64,000 nucleotides of DNA from an uncultured Lachnospiraceae bacterium (GTDB taxonomy: Bacteria > Bacillota > Clostridia > Lachnospirales > Lachnospiraceae), in contig CANQAP010000004.1 of the NCBI GenBank assembly GCA_947589305.1, positions 124,001 to 188,000 of the forward strand, written 5' to 3'. Made by a program: the position numbers and the translations under genes. Below the pieces are notes generated by a model. That model did not search any database and was not told the origin of the DNA. It saw only the letters and a list, made by a program, of their open reading frames with translations. Every line of letters starts with the position of its first letter. The stretch's first letter is position 1. Of the stretch, positions 54,339 through 63,186 are shown piece by piece.

Positions 54339-54505
54339 AATATTATCAAATATTATGGGAGACTAGAAAACGAGTAGGTGATTCTACTCGTTTATGTATT
54401 ACATCATGCCGCATGACGGCTCTATGCAGTTTTCGTCCAATGCCGTTTCGAGTAAGCTCGAGTATCGCTGGACTCATTATATCACATATACACAGGAGGA
54501 AAATC
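54339..54505 (+). promoter_or_regulatory. Structured 5' leader of pyrG
   Basis: Hairpin 1 is AAACGAGTAG/CTACTCGTTT (54368-54393, 10 pairs). Hairpin 2 can form as TCATG/CATGA (54404-54416) or alternatively GCCG/CGGC (54408-54420). Hairpin 3 has outer GTCCA/TGGAC (54435-54439 with 54469-54473) and inner TCGAG/CTCGA (54448-54461). CGAGTA occurs three times, so the TACTCG arm of hairpin 1 could instead pair with copies in hairpin 3. No terminator T tract is seen; an effect on translation or mRNA stability is possible. Confidence 0.5.
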
Positions 54506-56113
54506 ATGGCAGTGAAATATATTTTCGTAACAGGTGGAGTTGTGTCCGGATTGGGAAAAGGCATTACCGCCGCCTCTTTGGGACGTCTCTTAAAAGCCCG
54601 TGGATATAAAGTCTATAGCCAGAAATTCGACCCATATATCAACATGGACCCGGGGACGATGAATCCGGTACAGCACGGGGAGGTATTTGTTACGGATGAC
54701 GGTGTAGAGACTGACTTGGATCTCGGACATTACGAGCGTTTTATCGATGAAAGTTTAAATAAAAATTCCAATGTTACCACCGGTAAAATATACTGGAGCA
54801 TTTTGACCAAAGAACGCAGGGGAGATTTTGGCGGACATACCGTTCAGGTCATTCCTCATGTCACAAATGAGATTAAAAGCCGATTCTATCGGAATCCGGA
54901 AACCACACAGACCGAAGTTGCGATCATTGAAGTCGGCGGTACGGTCGGTGATATCGAAAGCCAGCCTTTTTTGGAGGCAATCCGCCAATTTCAGCATGAT
55001 GTAGGAAAGGAAAACTGCATTTTGATCCATGTCACTTTGATTCCTTACCTCAAGTCCTCCGGTGAATTAAAAACCAAACCGACGCAGGCGAGCGTAAAAG
55101 AATTACAGGGTATCGGTCTATATCCGGATATTCTGGTATGCCGTTCGGATCTGCCGTTAGATTCCGGTATCAAAAGCAAGATTTCCATGTTCTGTAATGT
55201 AGAGCCGTCACATGTGATCCAGAATCTGGACTGTGATGTATTATATGAAGTTCCATTGGATATGGAAAAAGAGCATTTGGCAAATATTGCATGTAAATGC
55301 CTGAATATGCCGTGTCCGGAACCGGATCTGAAAGACTGGATCGACATGGTCAACCGTTGGAAGAATCCAACCAGAAAAGTACGTGTCGCGTTGGTTGGCA
55401 AATATGTTGCATTACATGATGCTTATATCTCGGTTGTAGAAGCGCTGAAGCACGGGGCGGTTGCTCATGATGCGGAAGTTGATATCAAATGGATTGATTC
55501 CGAAACGATCACGGATTCCAATATCAATGAACTGTTATCGGACGTACACGGACTGATCGTACCGGGAGGATTTGGAGACCGCGGTATTGAAGGCATGATC
55601 ACCGCCATTCAATATGCACGGGAACACCGCCTGCCGTATCTTGGTCTGTGTCTCGGTATGCAGTTGACGATTGTGGAATTTGCAAGAAATGTTTTGGGAT
55701 ATACGGACGCCAACAGCAGCGAGTTTAATCCGAGTTCCATCCATCAGGTCATTCATATCATGCCGGACCAAAACGGCGTAACCGATCTTGGAGGCACCCT
55801 GCGGCTTGGCTCTTATCCTTGTATATTGGATAAAACCTCCAAATCCTATGAATTATACGGAACGGAATATATTGAAGAACGCCATCGTCACCGTTACGAA
55901 GTCAACAACGATTATCGGGATGCTTTATCCGCACACGGGATGAAACAGGTAGGGCATTCCCCAGACGGCCATATTGTAGAGATGATAGAATTGGAAGACC
56001 ATCCATGGTTCATCGGAACACAGGCACATCCGGAATTTAAATCCCGTCCGAATAAAGCACACCCATTATTTAAAGGATTTTTAGGCGCCGCCTTGGCGCA
56101 TCAGGAAGCATAG
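54506..56113 (+). CDS. pyrG: CTP synthase
   Basis: Converts UTP to CTP using glutamine. The N-terminal synthase domain starts [20 protein letters not shown], with [15 protein letters not shown]. The C-terminal glutaminase has the nucleophile Cys in [10 protein letters not shown] and the terminal His/Glu in [12 protein letters not shown]. Length of 535 is normal. The start at 54506 has AGGAGGA 7 bases upstream; an upstream in-frame ATG lies within the leader and lacks a binding site. It ends 6 bases from the convergent CPBP gene with no clear terminator between. Confidence 0.97.
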   Translation: MAVKYIFVTGGVVSGLGKGITAASLGRLLKARGYKVYSQKFDPYINMDPGTMNPVQHGEVFVTDDGVETDLDLGHYERFIDESLNKNSNVTTGKIYWSILTKERRGDFGGHTVQVIPHVTNEIKSRFYRNPETTQTEVAIIEVGGTVGDIESQPFLEAIRQFQHDVGKENCILIHVTLIPYLKSSGELKTKPTQASVKELQGIGLYPDILVCRSDLPLDSGIKSKISMFCNVEPSHVIQNLDCDVLYEVPLDMEKEHLANIACKCLNMPCPEPDLKDWIDMVNRWKNPTRKVRVALVGKYVALHDAYISVVEALKHGAVAHDAEVDIKWIDSETITDSNINELLSDVHGLIVPGGFGDRGIEGMITAIQYAREHRLPYLGLCLGMQLTIVEFARNVLGYTDANSSEFNPSSIHQVIHIMPDQNGVTDLGGTLRLGSYPCILDKTSKSYELYGTEYIEERHRHRYEVNNDYRDALSAHGMKQVGHSPDGHIVEMIELEDHPWFIGTQAHPEFKSRPNKAHPLFKGFLGAALAHQEA

Positions 56114-56119
56114 CCGCCC

Positions 56120-57145
56120 TCATAATAAAGTACGTATGAGTACCTCCTGCACAATGGCGAAGACCACGCAGCAGCCGATTGCAATACCAAGTGCGGGATT
56201 CATGATCCTTACACGATCCGCCCGCATCGCCTGCTTTTGCTCCGGCGTCTTTTTGGTAAACATACCTTTCAATATCAGATGCCTGTGATTCAGATAGGCG
56301 ATCAGATAGATACACAGCCCCGCCAAGACAAGACCAATCACCGCCGGAATGATCATGATGGCGCCGATCATCAGCATCTGTTCCGGTGAAGTATCTGCGG
56401 AAACGGAGCCGATATTCTGCATGGCATCCAAATCCTGCTGCGTCAAGCCGATCTGTTCCGGCGAGATTCCGCTTTTCGCGAGATAGTTCAGATACCATTC
56501 CACATACTTCGGAAGCAGATATATCAATGTCACCGAAGTGCCATTAAAGATAAAATGCACCATCATCGTAGATAAAATACTTCCGCTTGCTTCTAACAGA
56601 ATTCCCAAAATGATACCAAGAACCAGTGCATATGCGATCTGATTGAAATTCATGTGCATACATCCAAAACAAACCGCCGAAAAAAGAATGGCAGGCCACG
56701 GATTACTGTCGCGATGAAAGCCGTTCAGCATGACGCCGCGAAAAGTCGTTTCTTCTACCAGTGCAGGCAGTAATGCGACCAAAGACAAAACCATAAGATA
56801 CGGCGACGATTCTACCATGGAGTTCATTGTCCCCGAGATTATGTTGGTAGAAAACGCCATGCTAAATGCGTTGATACAAGCCATAAGCGGTTCCAACAGA
56901 TAAGTCAGCGGAATCACTAACAACAAAGACCAAATATTGACCTTCCGTAAGCGTATCGCTTGGAAGAAATTCTGCTTTGTTACGATCAGATAGATGATCA
57001 CCGGTATCAGAATCGCCGCCTGTGCCAGAATAACCGTACAAAAGATCGGCAATCGGCTAAAATCTATAAAACTCAGCCCTATATTCAATAAGACTAATAT
57101 CAAAAACAGAATACTGGCTCCCATGATTTTTTTTCTTTGTTCCAT
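56120..57145 (-). CDS. CPBP-family intramembrane protease
   Basis: A 341-residue multi-pass membrane protein of the CPBP (CAAX protease and bacteriocin-processing) family. Motif 1 is EETTFRG (131-137), motif 2 has H164 in CMHMNFNQIAYAL, and motif 3 is HFIFN (197-201). About eight membrane segments are visible, with an extra loop (about 215-260) and a last pair of segments after it. The start at 57145 has GAGGAG 8 bases upstream. It follows ridA on the minus strand by about 70 bases. The substrate is unknown; no bacteriocin gene is adjacent. Confidence 0.9.
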   Translation of the reverse strand: MEQRKKIMGASILFLILVLLNIGLSFIDFSRLPIFCTVILAQAAILIPVIIYLIVTKQNFFQAIRLRKVNIWSLLLVIPLTYLLEPLMACINAFSMAFSTNIISGTMNSMVESSPYLMVLSLVALLPALVEETTFRGVMLNGFHRDSNPWPAILFSAVCFGCMHMNFNQIAYALVLGIILGILLEASGSILSTMMVHFIFNGTSVTLIYLLPKYVEWYLNYLAKSGISPEQIGLTQQDLDAMQNIGSVSADTSPEQMLMIGAIMIIPAVIGLVLAGLCIYLIAYLNHRHLILKGMFTKKTPEQKQAMRADRVRIMNPALGIAIGCCVVFAIVQEVLIRTLL

Positions 57146-57218
57146 TCTTACCACTCCTCGTTCATCGTTGCGTATTTCAAAAAAAATGGTATCATAATAT
57201 CTTTTTCGCAGCAAGAAA

Positions 57219-57602
57219 TCACGCTTTTTTAAGAGCGATCGCTTCCACTTCTATCTTCACGTCTTTCGGTAATCTTGCTACTTCCACGCAGGAACGTGCC
57301 GGACAGTTTTCTTTAAAAAATCCGGAATACACTTCGTTGACCGTAGAAAATTCATTCATATCCTTTATAAATACCGTCGTCTTAATGACATGGTCGCAAT
57401 CGGAACCTGCTTCTTCGAGCAATGCCTGTAGATTTTTCAGTGCCTGTGTTGCCTGAACCGTAATATCGCCCTCGACCAAGGTATTGGTATCCGGACGAAT
57501 AGGAATGACGCCGGAAGTAAAAATCATTCCGTTTACTTCGATTGCCTGTGAATACGGTCCGATCGCCGCAGGTGCCTTGTCAGTTGAAATTACTTTTTTC
57601 AT
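57219..57602 (-). CDS. ridA: RidA family enamine/imine deaminase
   Basis: Hydrolyses reactive 2-aminoacrylate and related imines made by PLP enzymes. A 127-residue trimer-forming protein with STDKAPAAIGPYSQAIEVNG at the start. The substrate-binding Arg is in PARSCVEVARLPKD, and FTSGVIPIRPDT is also typical. It overlaps cvfB by 4 bases (ATGA type), so it is translationally coupled as the last gene of the thioesterase operon. Confidence 0.95.
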   Translation of the reverse strand: MKKVISTDKAPAAIGPYSQAIEVNGMIFTSGVIPIRPDTNTLVEGDITVQATQALKNLQALLEEAGSDCDHVIKTTVFIKDMNEFSTVNEVYSGFFKENCPARSCVEVARLPKDVKIEVEAIALKKA

Positions 57603-58507
57603 AGTTCTTTCCTCCGTTTTTCTGTTTTCTTTTTTATTTCGTTCCGTATCGGAAGAGATTCCTTTACGGATGTCTCACATATCCGGATCTGCGTTCCGGT
57701 AATCTCAATCAGTCCTTTTTTTAACAGTCCGCCGACTGCCCGTTTGAATTCGTTTTTGCTCATTTCAAACTCAGCCCGGATGATATCCGGCGACGCCTTA
57801 TCCGTAAACGGCAGCACACCTCCGCGTTGCCGGATATTCTCCAGTATTTTGTCACCGTCTATATCCATCTGTTGATATGCCAGCCGCCGGATACTCAAAT
57901 CCATTTTTCCGTCTTCCCGCACATTCAGGACCCTGCCCTGAACGACATCTCCCACACGAATCCGTTGAAACAATTCACTCTTTGGAATCAGACCGGAATA
58001 TCGGTTTTCCACAGCGACAAATGCTCCCATATGTTCCTTGTACTCATACACCGTCCCGACAAACGGATCCCCCTTTTGATACGGAGGGTCAAGATGTAAA
58101 TGAGGATACAGATACATCGTCACGCAGAGCCGCTCGCTTTTATCCACATACATATATACCGGATATTCTTCTCCGACCGATACTCTAGTCGTCTGCTCCT
58201 TAAAGGGAAGCAGGACATCCCGTTCCAATCCACAGTCCATGAATGCTCCGATGGCGCCGACACTGACTACTTTCAGCTTTGCGATTTCACCTGCGACCAG
58301 TTTCGGTTGATGTACCGTAGCGATCTTTCGATCCATCGAATCCCGATACAAAAAAACATCGATCGTATCGCCGATCTTTAAAGATTCCGGCACCTGCTTG
58401 CGTGGCAGCAAAACCGTTTCTTCCGCATTTTGGTCTTCTCCCAGATATATTCCAAAGTCTTTCCGGCGTACCACGGTCAAACTCTGCCATTTACCGATTT
58501 CCAACAT
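57599..58507 (-). CDS. CvfB-like S1 RNA-binding protein
   Basis: A 302-residue protein of the CvfB/YitL group with three S1-type OB domains (about 5-60, 70-130, 145-210; the last has GTVYEYKEHMGAFVAVENRYSGLIPKSE split across strands) and a C-terminal winged helix (about 220-275). In Staphylococcus CvfB binds RNA and affects virulence genes; here a general RNA-binding role is inferred. It is downstream of the thioesterase gene by 6 bases and overlaps ridA. Confidence 0.88.
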   Translation of the reverse strand: MLEIGKWQSLTVVRRKDFGIYLGEDQNAEETVLLPRKQVPESLKIGDTIDVFLYRDSMDRKIATVHQPKLVAGEIAKLKVVSVGAIGAFMDCGLERDVLLPFKEQTTRVSVGEEYPVYMYVDKSERLCVTMYLYPHLHLDPPYQKGDPFVGTVYEYKEHMGAFVAVENRYSGLIPKSELFQRIRVGDVVQGRVLNVREDGKMDLSIRRLAYQQMDIDGDKILENIRQRGGVLPFTDKASPDIIRAEFEMSKNEFKRAVGGLLKKGLIEITGTQIRICETSVKESLPIRNEIKKKTEKRRKEL

Positions 58508-58513
58508 GTTGTT

Positions 58514-59236
58514 CTATTCTCCTTCGTTTTCATTTAAAACAAATTCCGTACTGACGTGCATATCATTTGCTTCATCAAAGAAAGCCACATAACAATGATT
58601 GTCTTCCCATGCCCGTTTCACAGTCAGCACATCTCCTACCCTTACCTGTTTACGATAATCCACCCGAATACGTTTTACGTTCCTCTGCTCCGGAAGATAG
58701 TCCGATGCAATATCCACATACATTGCATTATTCATATGCCGATACATATCTGCTAGGTGATAGGGAACCGGCACACGGTCCACGACTTCCATTTGGGACG
58801 GCAACGTGATTTTTCTAGGTGTATATTCCATATCCAGCTTCGGCTCAAACCCATACTTTTCCAATTCCTCTTCCGAGGTCGCCACCGGTTTCATCTGCTG
58901 AATATCCGTGTGCAGCCAAAGAGCGTATGCCTGTACCAGTACCTCGCCGTCCTCTGCCAGCATTTCATAATTTCGGTATCCAAACGCTCCCTTAAACGCA
59001 TACGGCCACGTCCGGACCGTTACCTTCTCATGATACTCCGGCAGCCTTCGAATATCTATTTGCCAAGAAGTCAGAAGCCAAGCCAGATGTTTTGGCACCA
59101 AGTACGGTATACCGACTCCCAAAGACTCCGAATGTTCAATACTGACATCCTGAAAATATTTCGGCAGCTCATACAAACGCAGCTTGTTATGACTGTCAAT
59201 ATCACTGAAATGAATCCGGACTGTCAATTCATACAT
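58514..59236 (-). CDS. Acyl-ACP thioesterase family protein
   Basis: A 240-residue double hot-dog thioesterase resembling bacterial relatives of plant FatA/FatB; expected to release fatty acids from acyl-ACP. The first domain has IHFSDIDSHNKLRLYELPKY and the second RHMNNAMYVDIASDYLPE with the catalytic Asn region. There is no signal peptide. The start at 59236 has GAGGAG 10 bases upstream; earlier in-frame ATGs are less well placed. It is the second gene of the operon starting with the 127-residue unknown protein. Two DegV fatty-acid-binding proteins are encoded elsewhere in the window. Confidence 0.88.
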   Translation of the reverse strand: MYELTVRIHFSDIDSHNKLRLYELPKYFQDVSIEHSESLGVGIPYLVPKHLAWLLTSWQIDIRRLPEYHEKVTVRTWPYAFKGAFGYRNYEMLAEDGEVLVQAYALWLHTDIQQMKPVATSEEELEKYGFEPKLDMEYTPRKITLPSQMEVVDRVPVPYHLADMYRHMNNAMYVDIASDYLPEQRNVKRIRVDYRKQVRVGDVLTVKRAWEDNHCYVAFFDEANDMHVSTEFVLNENEGE

Positions 59237-59305
59237 GCTCTTATCACTCCTCATTTTCACTCGTCATTTCCATGATCCGTTCCGCCACGCACCCTTTGGG
59301 ACCGG

Positions 59306-59689
59306 TCATCGTTTCCGTACCTTTGTCCCTGCTTTTTTTGTGTGCCTAACCGGCTGATCCCACTTCAATACTTTTTGCCGCAGGAATTCCCGTTCTGCGT
59401 CATCCGCCGGCATATATCCCAATTCCCGCAAATGTGTCACCGAATTCGAAAGATCCACGATGGAAACTTCCTGATTGTGTTTTGTGAAATCATATCCGCA
59501 ATACACATCCAAAACTACAAATACATCCTTGCTTCGCCGATCCGGATTTGGTATCACCTGATCCACCGTCCAATCGTCCACTATATCCCGCTCTTTCGGC
59601 AAAGAAACGCCGGTTTGTTCCAACCGCTTTATATATAAATTCTCCGTATCACATATCGCCCAAGGTATAATATAGATCAATCTGCTCAT
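59306..59689 (-). CDS. Protein of unknown function (127 residues)
   Basis: I do not recognise this protein. It starts MSRLIYIIPWAICDTENLY, has PNPDRRSKDVFVVLDVYCGYDF in the middle, an LRELGYMPADDAEREFLRQK stretch, and a basic tail (HTKKAGTKVRKR). No membrane segment or signal is seen. The gene is real by the AGAGGAGG binding site and a strong promoter 30 bases upstream. It is the first gene before the acyl-ACP thioesterase, CvfB-like and RidA genes. The basic tail might bind nucleic acid. Confidence 0.7.
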   Translation of the reverse strand: MSRLIYIIPWAICDTENLYIKRLEQTGVSLPKERDIVDDWTVDQVIPNPDRRSKDVFVVLDVYCGYDFTKHNQEVSIVDLSNSVTHLRELGYMPADDAEREFLRQKVLKWDQPVRHTKKAGTKVRKR

Positions 59690-59715
59690 GCGTATACCTC
59701 CTCTGTATCTGTACC

Positions 59716-59744
59716 ATTATACAAGATAAGTCTGGATTTGTCAT
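59716..59744 (-). promoter_or_regulatory. Promoter of the unknown-thioesterase-cvfB-ridA operon
   Basis: ATGACA (59739-59744) and a perfect TATAAT (59716-59721) on the minus strand are 17 bases apart. Confidence 0.8.
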
Positions 59745-59776
59745 TTTGAATTTTAAAAAAACCGAATAAAAAAGGC

Positions 59777-59805
59777 TTGCATTCTATATTTGCATCATGT
59801 ATAAT
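59777..59805 (+). promoter_or_regulatory. Promoter of tRNA-Gln
   Basis: TTGCAT (59777-59782) and a perfect TATAAT (59800-59805) are 17 bases apart. Confidence 0.8.
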
Positions 59806-59823
59806 ATCCATTGTTGTAAGTAA

Positions 59824-59895
59824 TGGGATATCGCCAAATGGTAAGGCACTGGATTCTGATTCCAGCATGTGTAGGTTCGAATCCTGCTATCCCAG
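59824..59895 (+). tRNA. tRNA-Gln (anticodon CTG)
   Basis: A 72-base cloverleaf. The acceptor TGGGATA pairs with TATCCCA, with G as discriminator; a U1-A72 start is typical of tRNA-Gln. The anticodon stem is CTGGA/TCCAG with loop TTCTGAT. The last nine bases or so recur 15 bases downstream. Confidence 0.94.
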
Positions 59896-59911
59896 TAAAT
59901 ACTATCCCAGC

Positions 59912-59949
59912 AAAAGACTTGTGAATGTCATGTTCACAAGTCCTTTTGT
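59912..59949. terminator. Terminator of tRNA-Gln, also facing the WYL gene
   Basis: A stem around ACTTGTGAA/TTCACAAGT with a 7-base loop is flanked by A and T runs, serving both converging units. Confidence 0.8.
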
Positions 59950-59952
59950 TAT

Positions 59953-60975
59953 CTATCGGTTTTCCCCGACATCCTCCCTTTGAGAATATTGTTCCCACAT
60001 CCGTCTTGCTTCTTCCCGCAGCCGAAGCGCCAGTCCTTCCGGTTCCAGTACCTTTGCGCCGGCTCCGAATTTCAAAATCCACCGCAAGACTTCCGACGTG
60101 ATCGCGGTCTGTTTTTCAAACAGAACGCCTTCCGCATTTTCGGTCAATGTATCTGCCCGATGGGCTTCATATTCTTTCACATACCGTCCGGTCTCCCGGT
60201 CAAACTGAATCTTCAATCGTTCCGTCTGTTTTCCGCTCAGATAAATAAATTTATTTTCCGCTTCCTTCTTACGATAATCTTCCGGAATCTGAAAATGCTC
60301 TTTCGACGCCTTCACGCTCAGAATGCGTGATAAGCGAAATGTACGAATCTCGTGCCGTAACTCACAATATCCCTCCACGCAAAGATACTGGTCAATCAGC
60401 AACATACTATATGGCTGAATCATTCGGATCGTCGTTTCATCCGTATTCCAGCTATGATACTGAATTTCTATTTTAATCTGCTTTTCAATGGCGGCAGCGA
60501 TCATTTGTTCAATTTCCGGACGGACATCCTGATTTTTCCATCGGTTCTCATCGATGATCCGTATCGAATGACTCCATGCTTCTAAATGCTTTTGATTCAG
60601 ATTACCGGTATGAGCGGCAATTTTTTCTAACATTTCCTTTGCGGTAATGCCCATAAGCGTATGCTCATACGGCTGTACCAACTGCCGCATAAACGAGATC
60701 GCAATCAAATCCTGTATGGTAAGATCAACGTTTTCCATGTTGAATTTTCTTGCCAGAAAATATGTTTTTCCGTCCCTTTCTTCTTCCTCAATGGCATAAC
60801 TCAAAGATAATTCGTCAATATCTCGATGAATGGTCCGCTTGGTAAGAACGACATCCCATTTTTTCAGTTTCTCCACAATTTCCTCTGCCGTATATCCGAT
60901 CGGATTCTGAGAGAGCAACGAGAGGATATAGAGTTGTCGTTCTGCTACACTAATCTCTGATTCGTGATTTGCCAT
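59953..60975 (-). CDS. WYL-domain transcriptional regulator
   Basis: A 340-residue regulator of the YafY/PafC type. An N-terminal helix-turn-helix (about 10-60, VVLTKRTIHRDIDELS) is followed by a WYL ligand-binding domain (about 145-220) with QPYSMLLIDQYLCVEGYCE and FRLSRILSVKAS, then a C-terminal WCX extension. The conserved WYL triad is relaxed. The ligand is unknown. AGGAGGAG precedes the ATG at 60975. Its neighbours (tRNA-Gln, transglutaminase gene) do not reveal a target. Confidence 0.9.
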   Translation of the reverse strand: MANHESEISVAERQLYILSLLSQNPIGYTAEEIVEKLKKWDVVLTKRTIHRDIDELSLSYAIEEEERDGKTYFLARKFNMENVDLTIQDLIAISFMRQLVQPYEHTLMGITAKEMLEKIAAHTGNLNQKHLEAWSHSIRIIDENRWKNQDVRPEIEQMIAAAIEKQIKIEIQYHSWNTDETTIRMIQPYSMLLIDQYLCVEGYCELRHEIRTFRLSRILSVKASKEHFQIPEDYRKKEAENKFIYLSGKQTERLKIQFDRETGRYVKEYEAHRADTLTENAEGVLFEKQTAITSEVLRWILKFGAGAKVLEPEGLALRLREEARRMWEQYSQREDVGENR

Positions 60976-60993
60976 GTTTATCTCCTCCTAAGC

Positions 60994-61028
60994 AAAAAGA
61001 AAGACGGAACGTAATCATTCCATCTTTC
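60994..61028 (-). terminator. Terminator of the transglutaminase-like gene
   Basis: Arms 60999-61009 and 61018-61028 form an 11-base stem with one G-U, ending in five T residues on the minus strand. Confidence 0.8.
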
Positions 61029-61046
61029 ATCATACCCTATTTTGTT

Positions 61047-61955
61047 CTATTCCACAATGGATTGAAAGAAATATTTTCCGCTTGCAGCCGAACCGGTCAA
61101 TCCGAATCGTTTATGTTGATTGACTCCGCTCCGTCTCGTCATGTCGCCTTCCACCTGAGGATCAAACACATACTGTGTTCCGTCAATCGTAACTACGGTC
61201 CAATAGTGTTCGACACTGCCTCCGCCGGAAGAAGCAGTCGCACCGTAATACAGATCGGTCTCATATCCCAATGCTCTTGCCACATACAAAAAAGCGGAAG
61301 ACCAGTTATTACATGCGCCGTATCCGTCTCTTAAAAAGGCATTCGCCCATGCGACCGACTTTGCCCCCTGTCCATAACTGTAATTATAGTTATATCCGTA
61401 AGAAAAATTCCGGACCATGTAATCATAACATGCCGCCAGTTGTTCGCTTCTGCTCATATCCTCTGTCGTAGCATTGGCGATCAGCTCCTGCACGCGTGTA
61501 TCCAGTTCTTCGTTTCCCGATGTCTGTATCACATACGGCGCATAATCTAAGATGCCGTTTAGATCTCCGCGTTCCTGCGCCTCCTGCAGCAGTGTCTCTC
61601 GCTGCTGTTCCAATAATTCATACGCCTGCTCCGCCTTGGTCAATTCTTCAATATCGATATATGTCCTTGCTTCTCCCGAAGCATTTTCATATAAAGCCCT
61701 TGCATCTAACAAATCCTGATAACTGGATAAAGAAACCGTATGGATATGCTCAATGACCGAAGTAACTTCTTCCGCCTCTAACCGTGCGGCGATATCCTGT
61801 TCTACCACTTCGAGTGAAGCGTGCATCTCCACCGGTACGTTTGCCTGTAATTCTATCGTTCTATGCTGCTCAATTTCATTCGTAACACCTAATAAGATTC
61901 CGGTCGCCGCCAATACTACACCGGCAGCTACCCCTGTTCGTATTGAAATTTTCAT
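61047..61955 (-). CDS. Secreted transglutaminase-like domain protein
   Basis: A 302-residue protein with an N-terminal hydrophobic signal/anchor (about 5-25). A helical coiled region (about 75-135, rich in Glu/Gln/Ala) follows. The C-terminal transglutaminase-like domain has catalytic C215 in GYGACNNWSSAF, H250 in VEHYWTVV and D265 in YVFDPQVE. Bacterial members are often cysteine peptidases or scaffolds at the cell surface; the substrate is unknown. The start at 61955 has AGGTGGC 7 bases upstream. It has its own promoter and terminator. Confidence 0.88.
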   Translation of the reverse strand: MKISIRTGVAAGVVLAATGILLGVTNEIEQHRTIELQANVPVEMHASLEVVEQDIAARLEAEEVTSVIEHIHTVSLSSYQDLLDARALYENASGEARTYIDIEELTKAEQAYELLEQQRETLLQEAQERGDLNGILDYAPYVIQTSGNEELDTRVQELIANATTEDMSRSEQLAACYDYMVRNFSYGYNYNYSYGQGAKSVAWANAFLRDGYGACNNWSSAFLYVARALGYETDLYYGATASSGGGSVEHYWTVVTIDGTQYVFDPQVEGDMTRRSGVNQHKRFGLTGSAASGKYFFQSIVE

Positions 61956-62010
61956 TTTATTTGCCACCTATTCTGATTTCCGTTAAAGATCTTACTTAAC
62001 GTGTAACAGA

Positions 62011-62039
62011 ATTGTAACATATAAGAAATCATTACGCAA
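62011..62039 (-). promoter_or_regulatory. Promoter of the transglutaminase-like gene
   Basis: TTGCGT (62034-62039) and TACAAT (62011-62016) on the minus strand are 17 bases apart. No clear terminator is seen for the upstream pyridoxamine kinase gene. Confidence 0.65.
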
Positions 62040-62069
62040 CAACTATTTTATTTTTTTAACAATTCCTTT

Positions 62070-62906
62070 TCAAAGTCTTGGTAACAAGTCTTCAAAACAG
62101 ATACCGTCTTCCGGCGGTATCGCCTTCTGATCCGTCAAGATCATACATTCTTTAATAAAACGTACCGCCTTCCGCACCGACTCCGTAAAATCTATCTGAT
62201 TCACACAATCCGCTGCGATAATGGATGCAAAGACATCTCCGGTTCCCGCACGTTCCTGCGCCACCCGTTTACTTCTGATAATGCTTTTGGTTCCGTTGGT
62301 TTCATAGACGACATTTCCTAATTGCTTTCCCATGACCACGCCCGAAATGACGATTTTTTCGGCACCCACCGCACTTAATTTTTCAGCCATTTCATATAAT
62401 TCCTGTGTGGTCCAGCCGGATTCCCGATACGGTGTATCCGTCAAAAAACAACACTCCGTCAGATTTGGCGTTAAGATGTCGGCATAGGATACCAGCTTCT
62501 TCATTTCTCGCTGCATATCAGCCGTATAGGTCGGATATAACACGCCGTTGTCGCCCATGACCGGATCCACGATCACCTTGGTCTTTTCCGTCCGGAATTC
62601 CCGGATAAATTCCTCTACGATCTGAATCTGCTCTTTAGAACCTAAAAAACCAGTGGCGATCCCTTCAAATTCCAAGCCTAATTCTTTCCAATTTCTGATG
62701 AATTCTCTCATGTGCTTTGTATAATCATCAAAAAAATAATGTGCATATCCGGTATGATTGGAAAAAATAGAGGTCGGGAGCGGACAGCACTGCAACTTCA
62801 TATGAGAGATGATCGGCAACGCCACCGTAATGGAACATTTCCCGAATCCGGATATGTCATTAATAACTGCTATTTTTCTTTGATTATTATGTGATACTTC
62901 TTTCAT
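62070..62906 (-). CDS. pdxY: Pyridoxamine/pyridoxal kinase
   Basis: Phosphorylates pyridoxal or pyridoxamine in B6 salvage. A 278-residue ribokinase-fold protein. VINDISGFGKCSITVALPI is the N-terminal substrate stretch, VDPVMGDNGVLYPTY the central motif and ERAGTGDVFASIIA the anion hole with the catalytic Asp. It fits the PdxY/pyridoxamine kinase group rather than ThiD. AAGGATCAC precedes the ATG at 62906. It follows tRNA-Arg on the minus strand, separated by a terminator. The symbol is by similarity. Confidence 0.88.
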   Translation of the reverse strand: MKEVSHNNQRKIAVINDISGFGKCSITVALPIISHMKLQCCPLPTSIFSNHTGYAHYFFDDYTKHMREFIRNWKELGLEFEGIATGFLGSKEQIQIVEEFIREFRTEKTKVIVDPVMGDNGVLYPTYTADMQREMKKLVSYADILTPNLTECCFLTDTPYRESGWTTQELYEMAEKLSAVGAEKIVISGVVMGKQLGNVVYETNGTKSIIRSKRVAQERAGTGDVFASIIAADCVNQIDFTESVRKAVRFIKECMILTDQKAIPPEDGICFEDLLPRL

Positions 62907-62952
62907 GTGATCCTTCCTTCACAGACCTGTATCGGTAGTGATAAACAAAGTA

Positions 62953-62977
62953 AAAGCCTAGTGAAGTCACTAGGCTT
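62953..62977 (-). terminator. Terminator of tRNA-Arg
   Basis: A perfect 10-base stem (62954-62963 with 62968-62977), a 4-base loop and a TTTTA end on the minus strand. Confidence 0.8.
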
Positions 62978-62984
62978 AGCCTTC

Positions 62985-63058
62985 CGCGTGCTAGAGGATT
63001 CGAACCCCCGGCCTTTTGGTCCGTAGCCAAACGCTCTATCCAGCTGAGCTAAGCACGC
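62985..63058 (-). tRNA. tRNA-Arg (anticodon ACG)
   Basis: A 74-base cloverleaf on the minus strand. The acceptor GCGTGCT pairs with AGCACGC, with G as discriminator. The anticodon stem is TTTGG/CCAAA with loop CTACGGA; the wobble A is expected to become inosine. CCA is not encoded. Confidence 0.95.
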
Positions 63059-63108
63059 ATACTCTGATATTTCGTGAATACCCATGTCATCGGCATTCAA
63101 CGTGATAT

Positions 63109-63137
63109 ATAATACCAAAGGAACGGTTCCCTGTCAA
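63109..63137 (-). promoter_or_regulatory. Promoter of tRNA-Arg
   Basis: TTGACA (63132-63137) and TATTAT (63109-63114) on the minus strand are 17 bases apart. Confidence 0.85.
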
Positions 63138-63186
63138 GAGTAAAGTCAGAATTTTCCATGTTATATCACCGGAACATCTGGCGTTT

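Noticed and set aside
54413-54505. N-terminal extension of CTP synthase from an upstream ATG
   Set aside because: The extra 31 codons run through the leader hairpins, lack a binding site, and the ATG at 54506 has a strong one with the family's normal N-terminus.
59686-59868. Small minus-strand open frame antisense to tRNA-Gln
   Set aside because: It overlaps the tRNA and both promoters and has no ribosome binding site or family resemblance.
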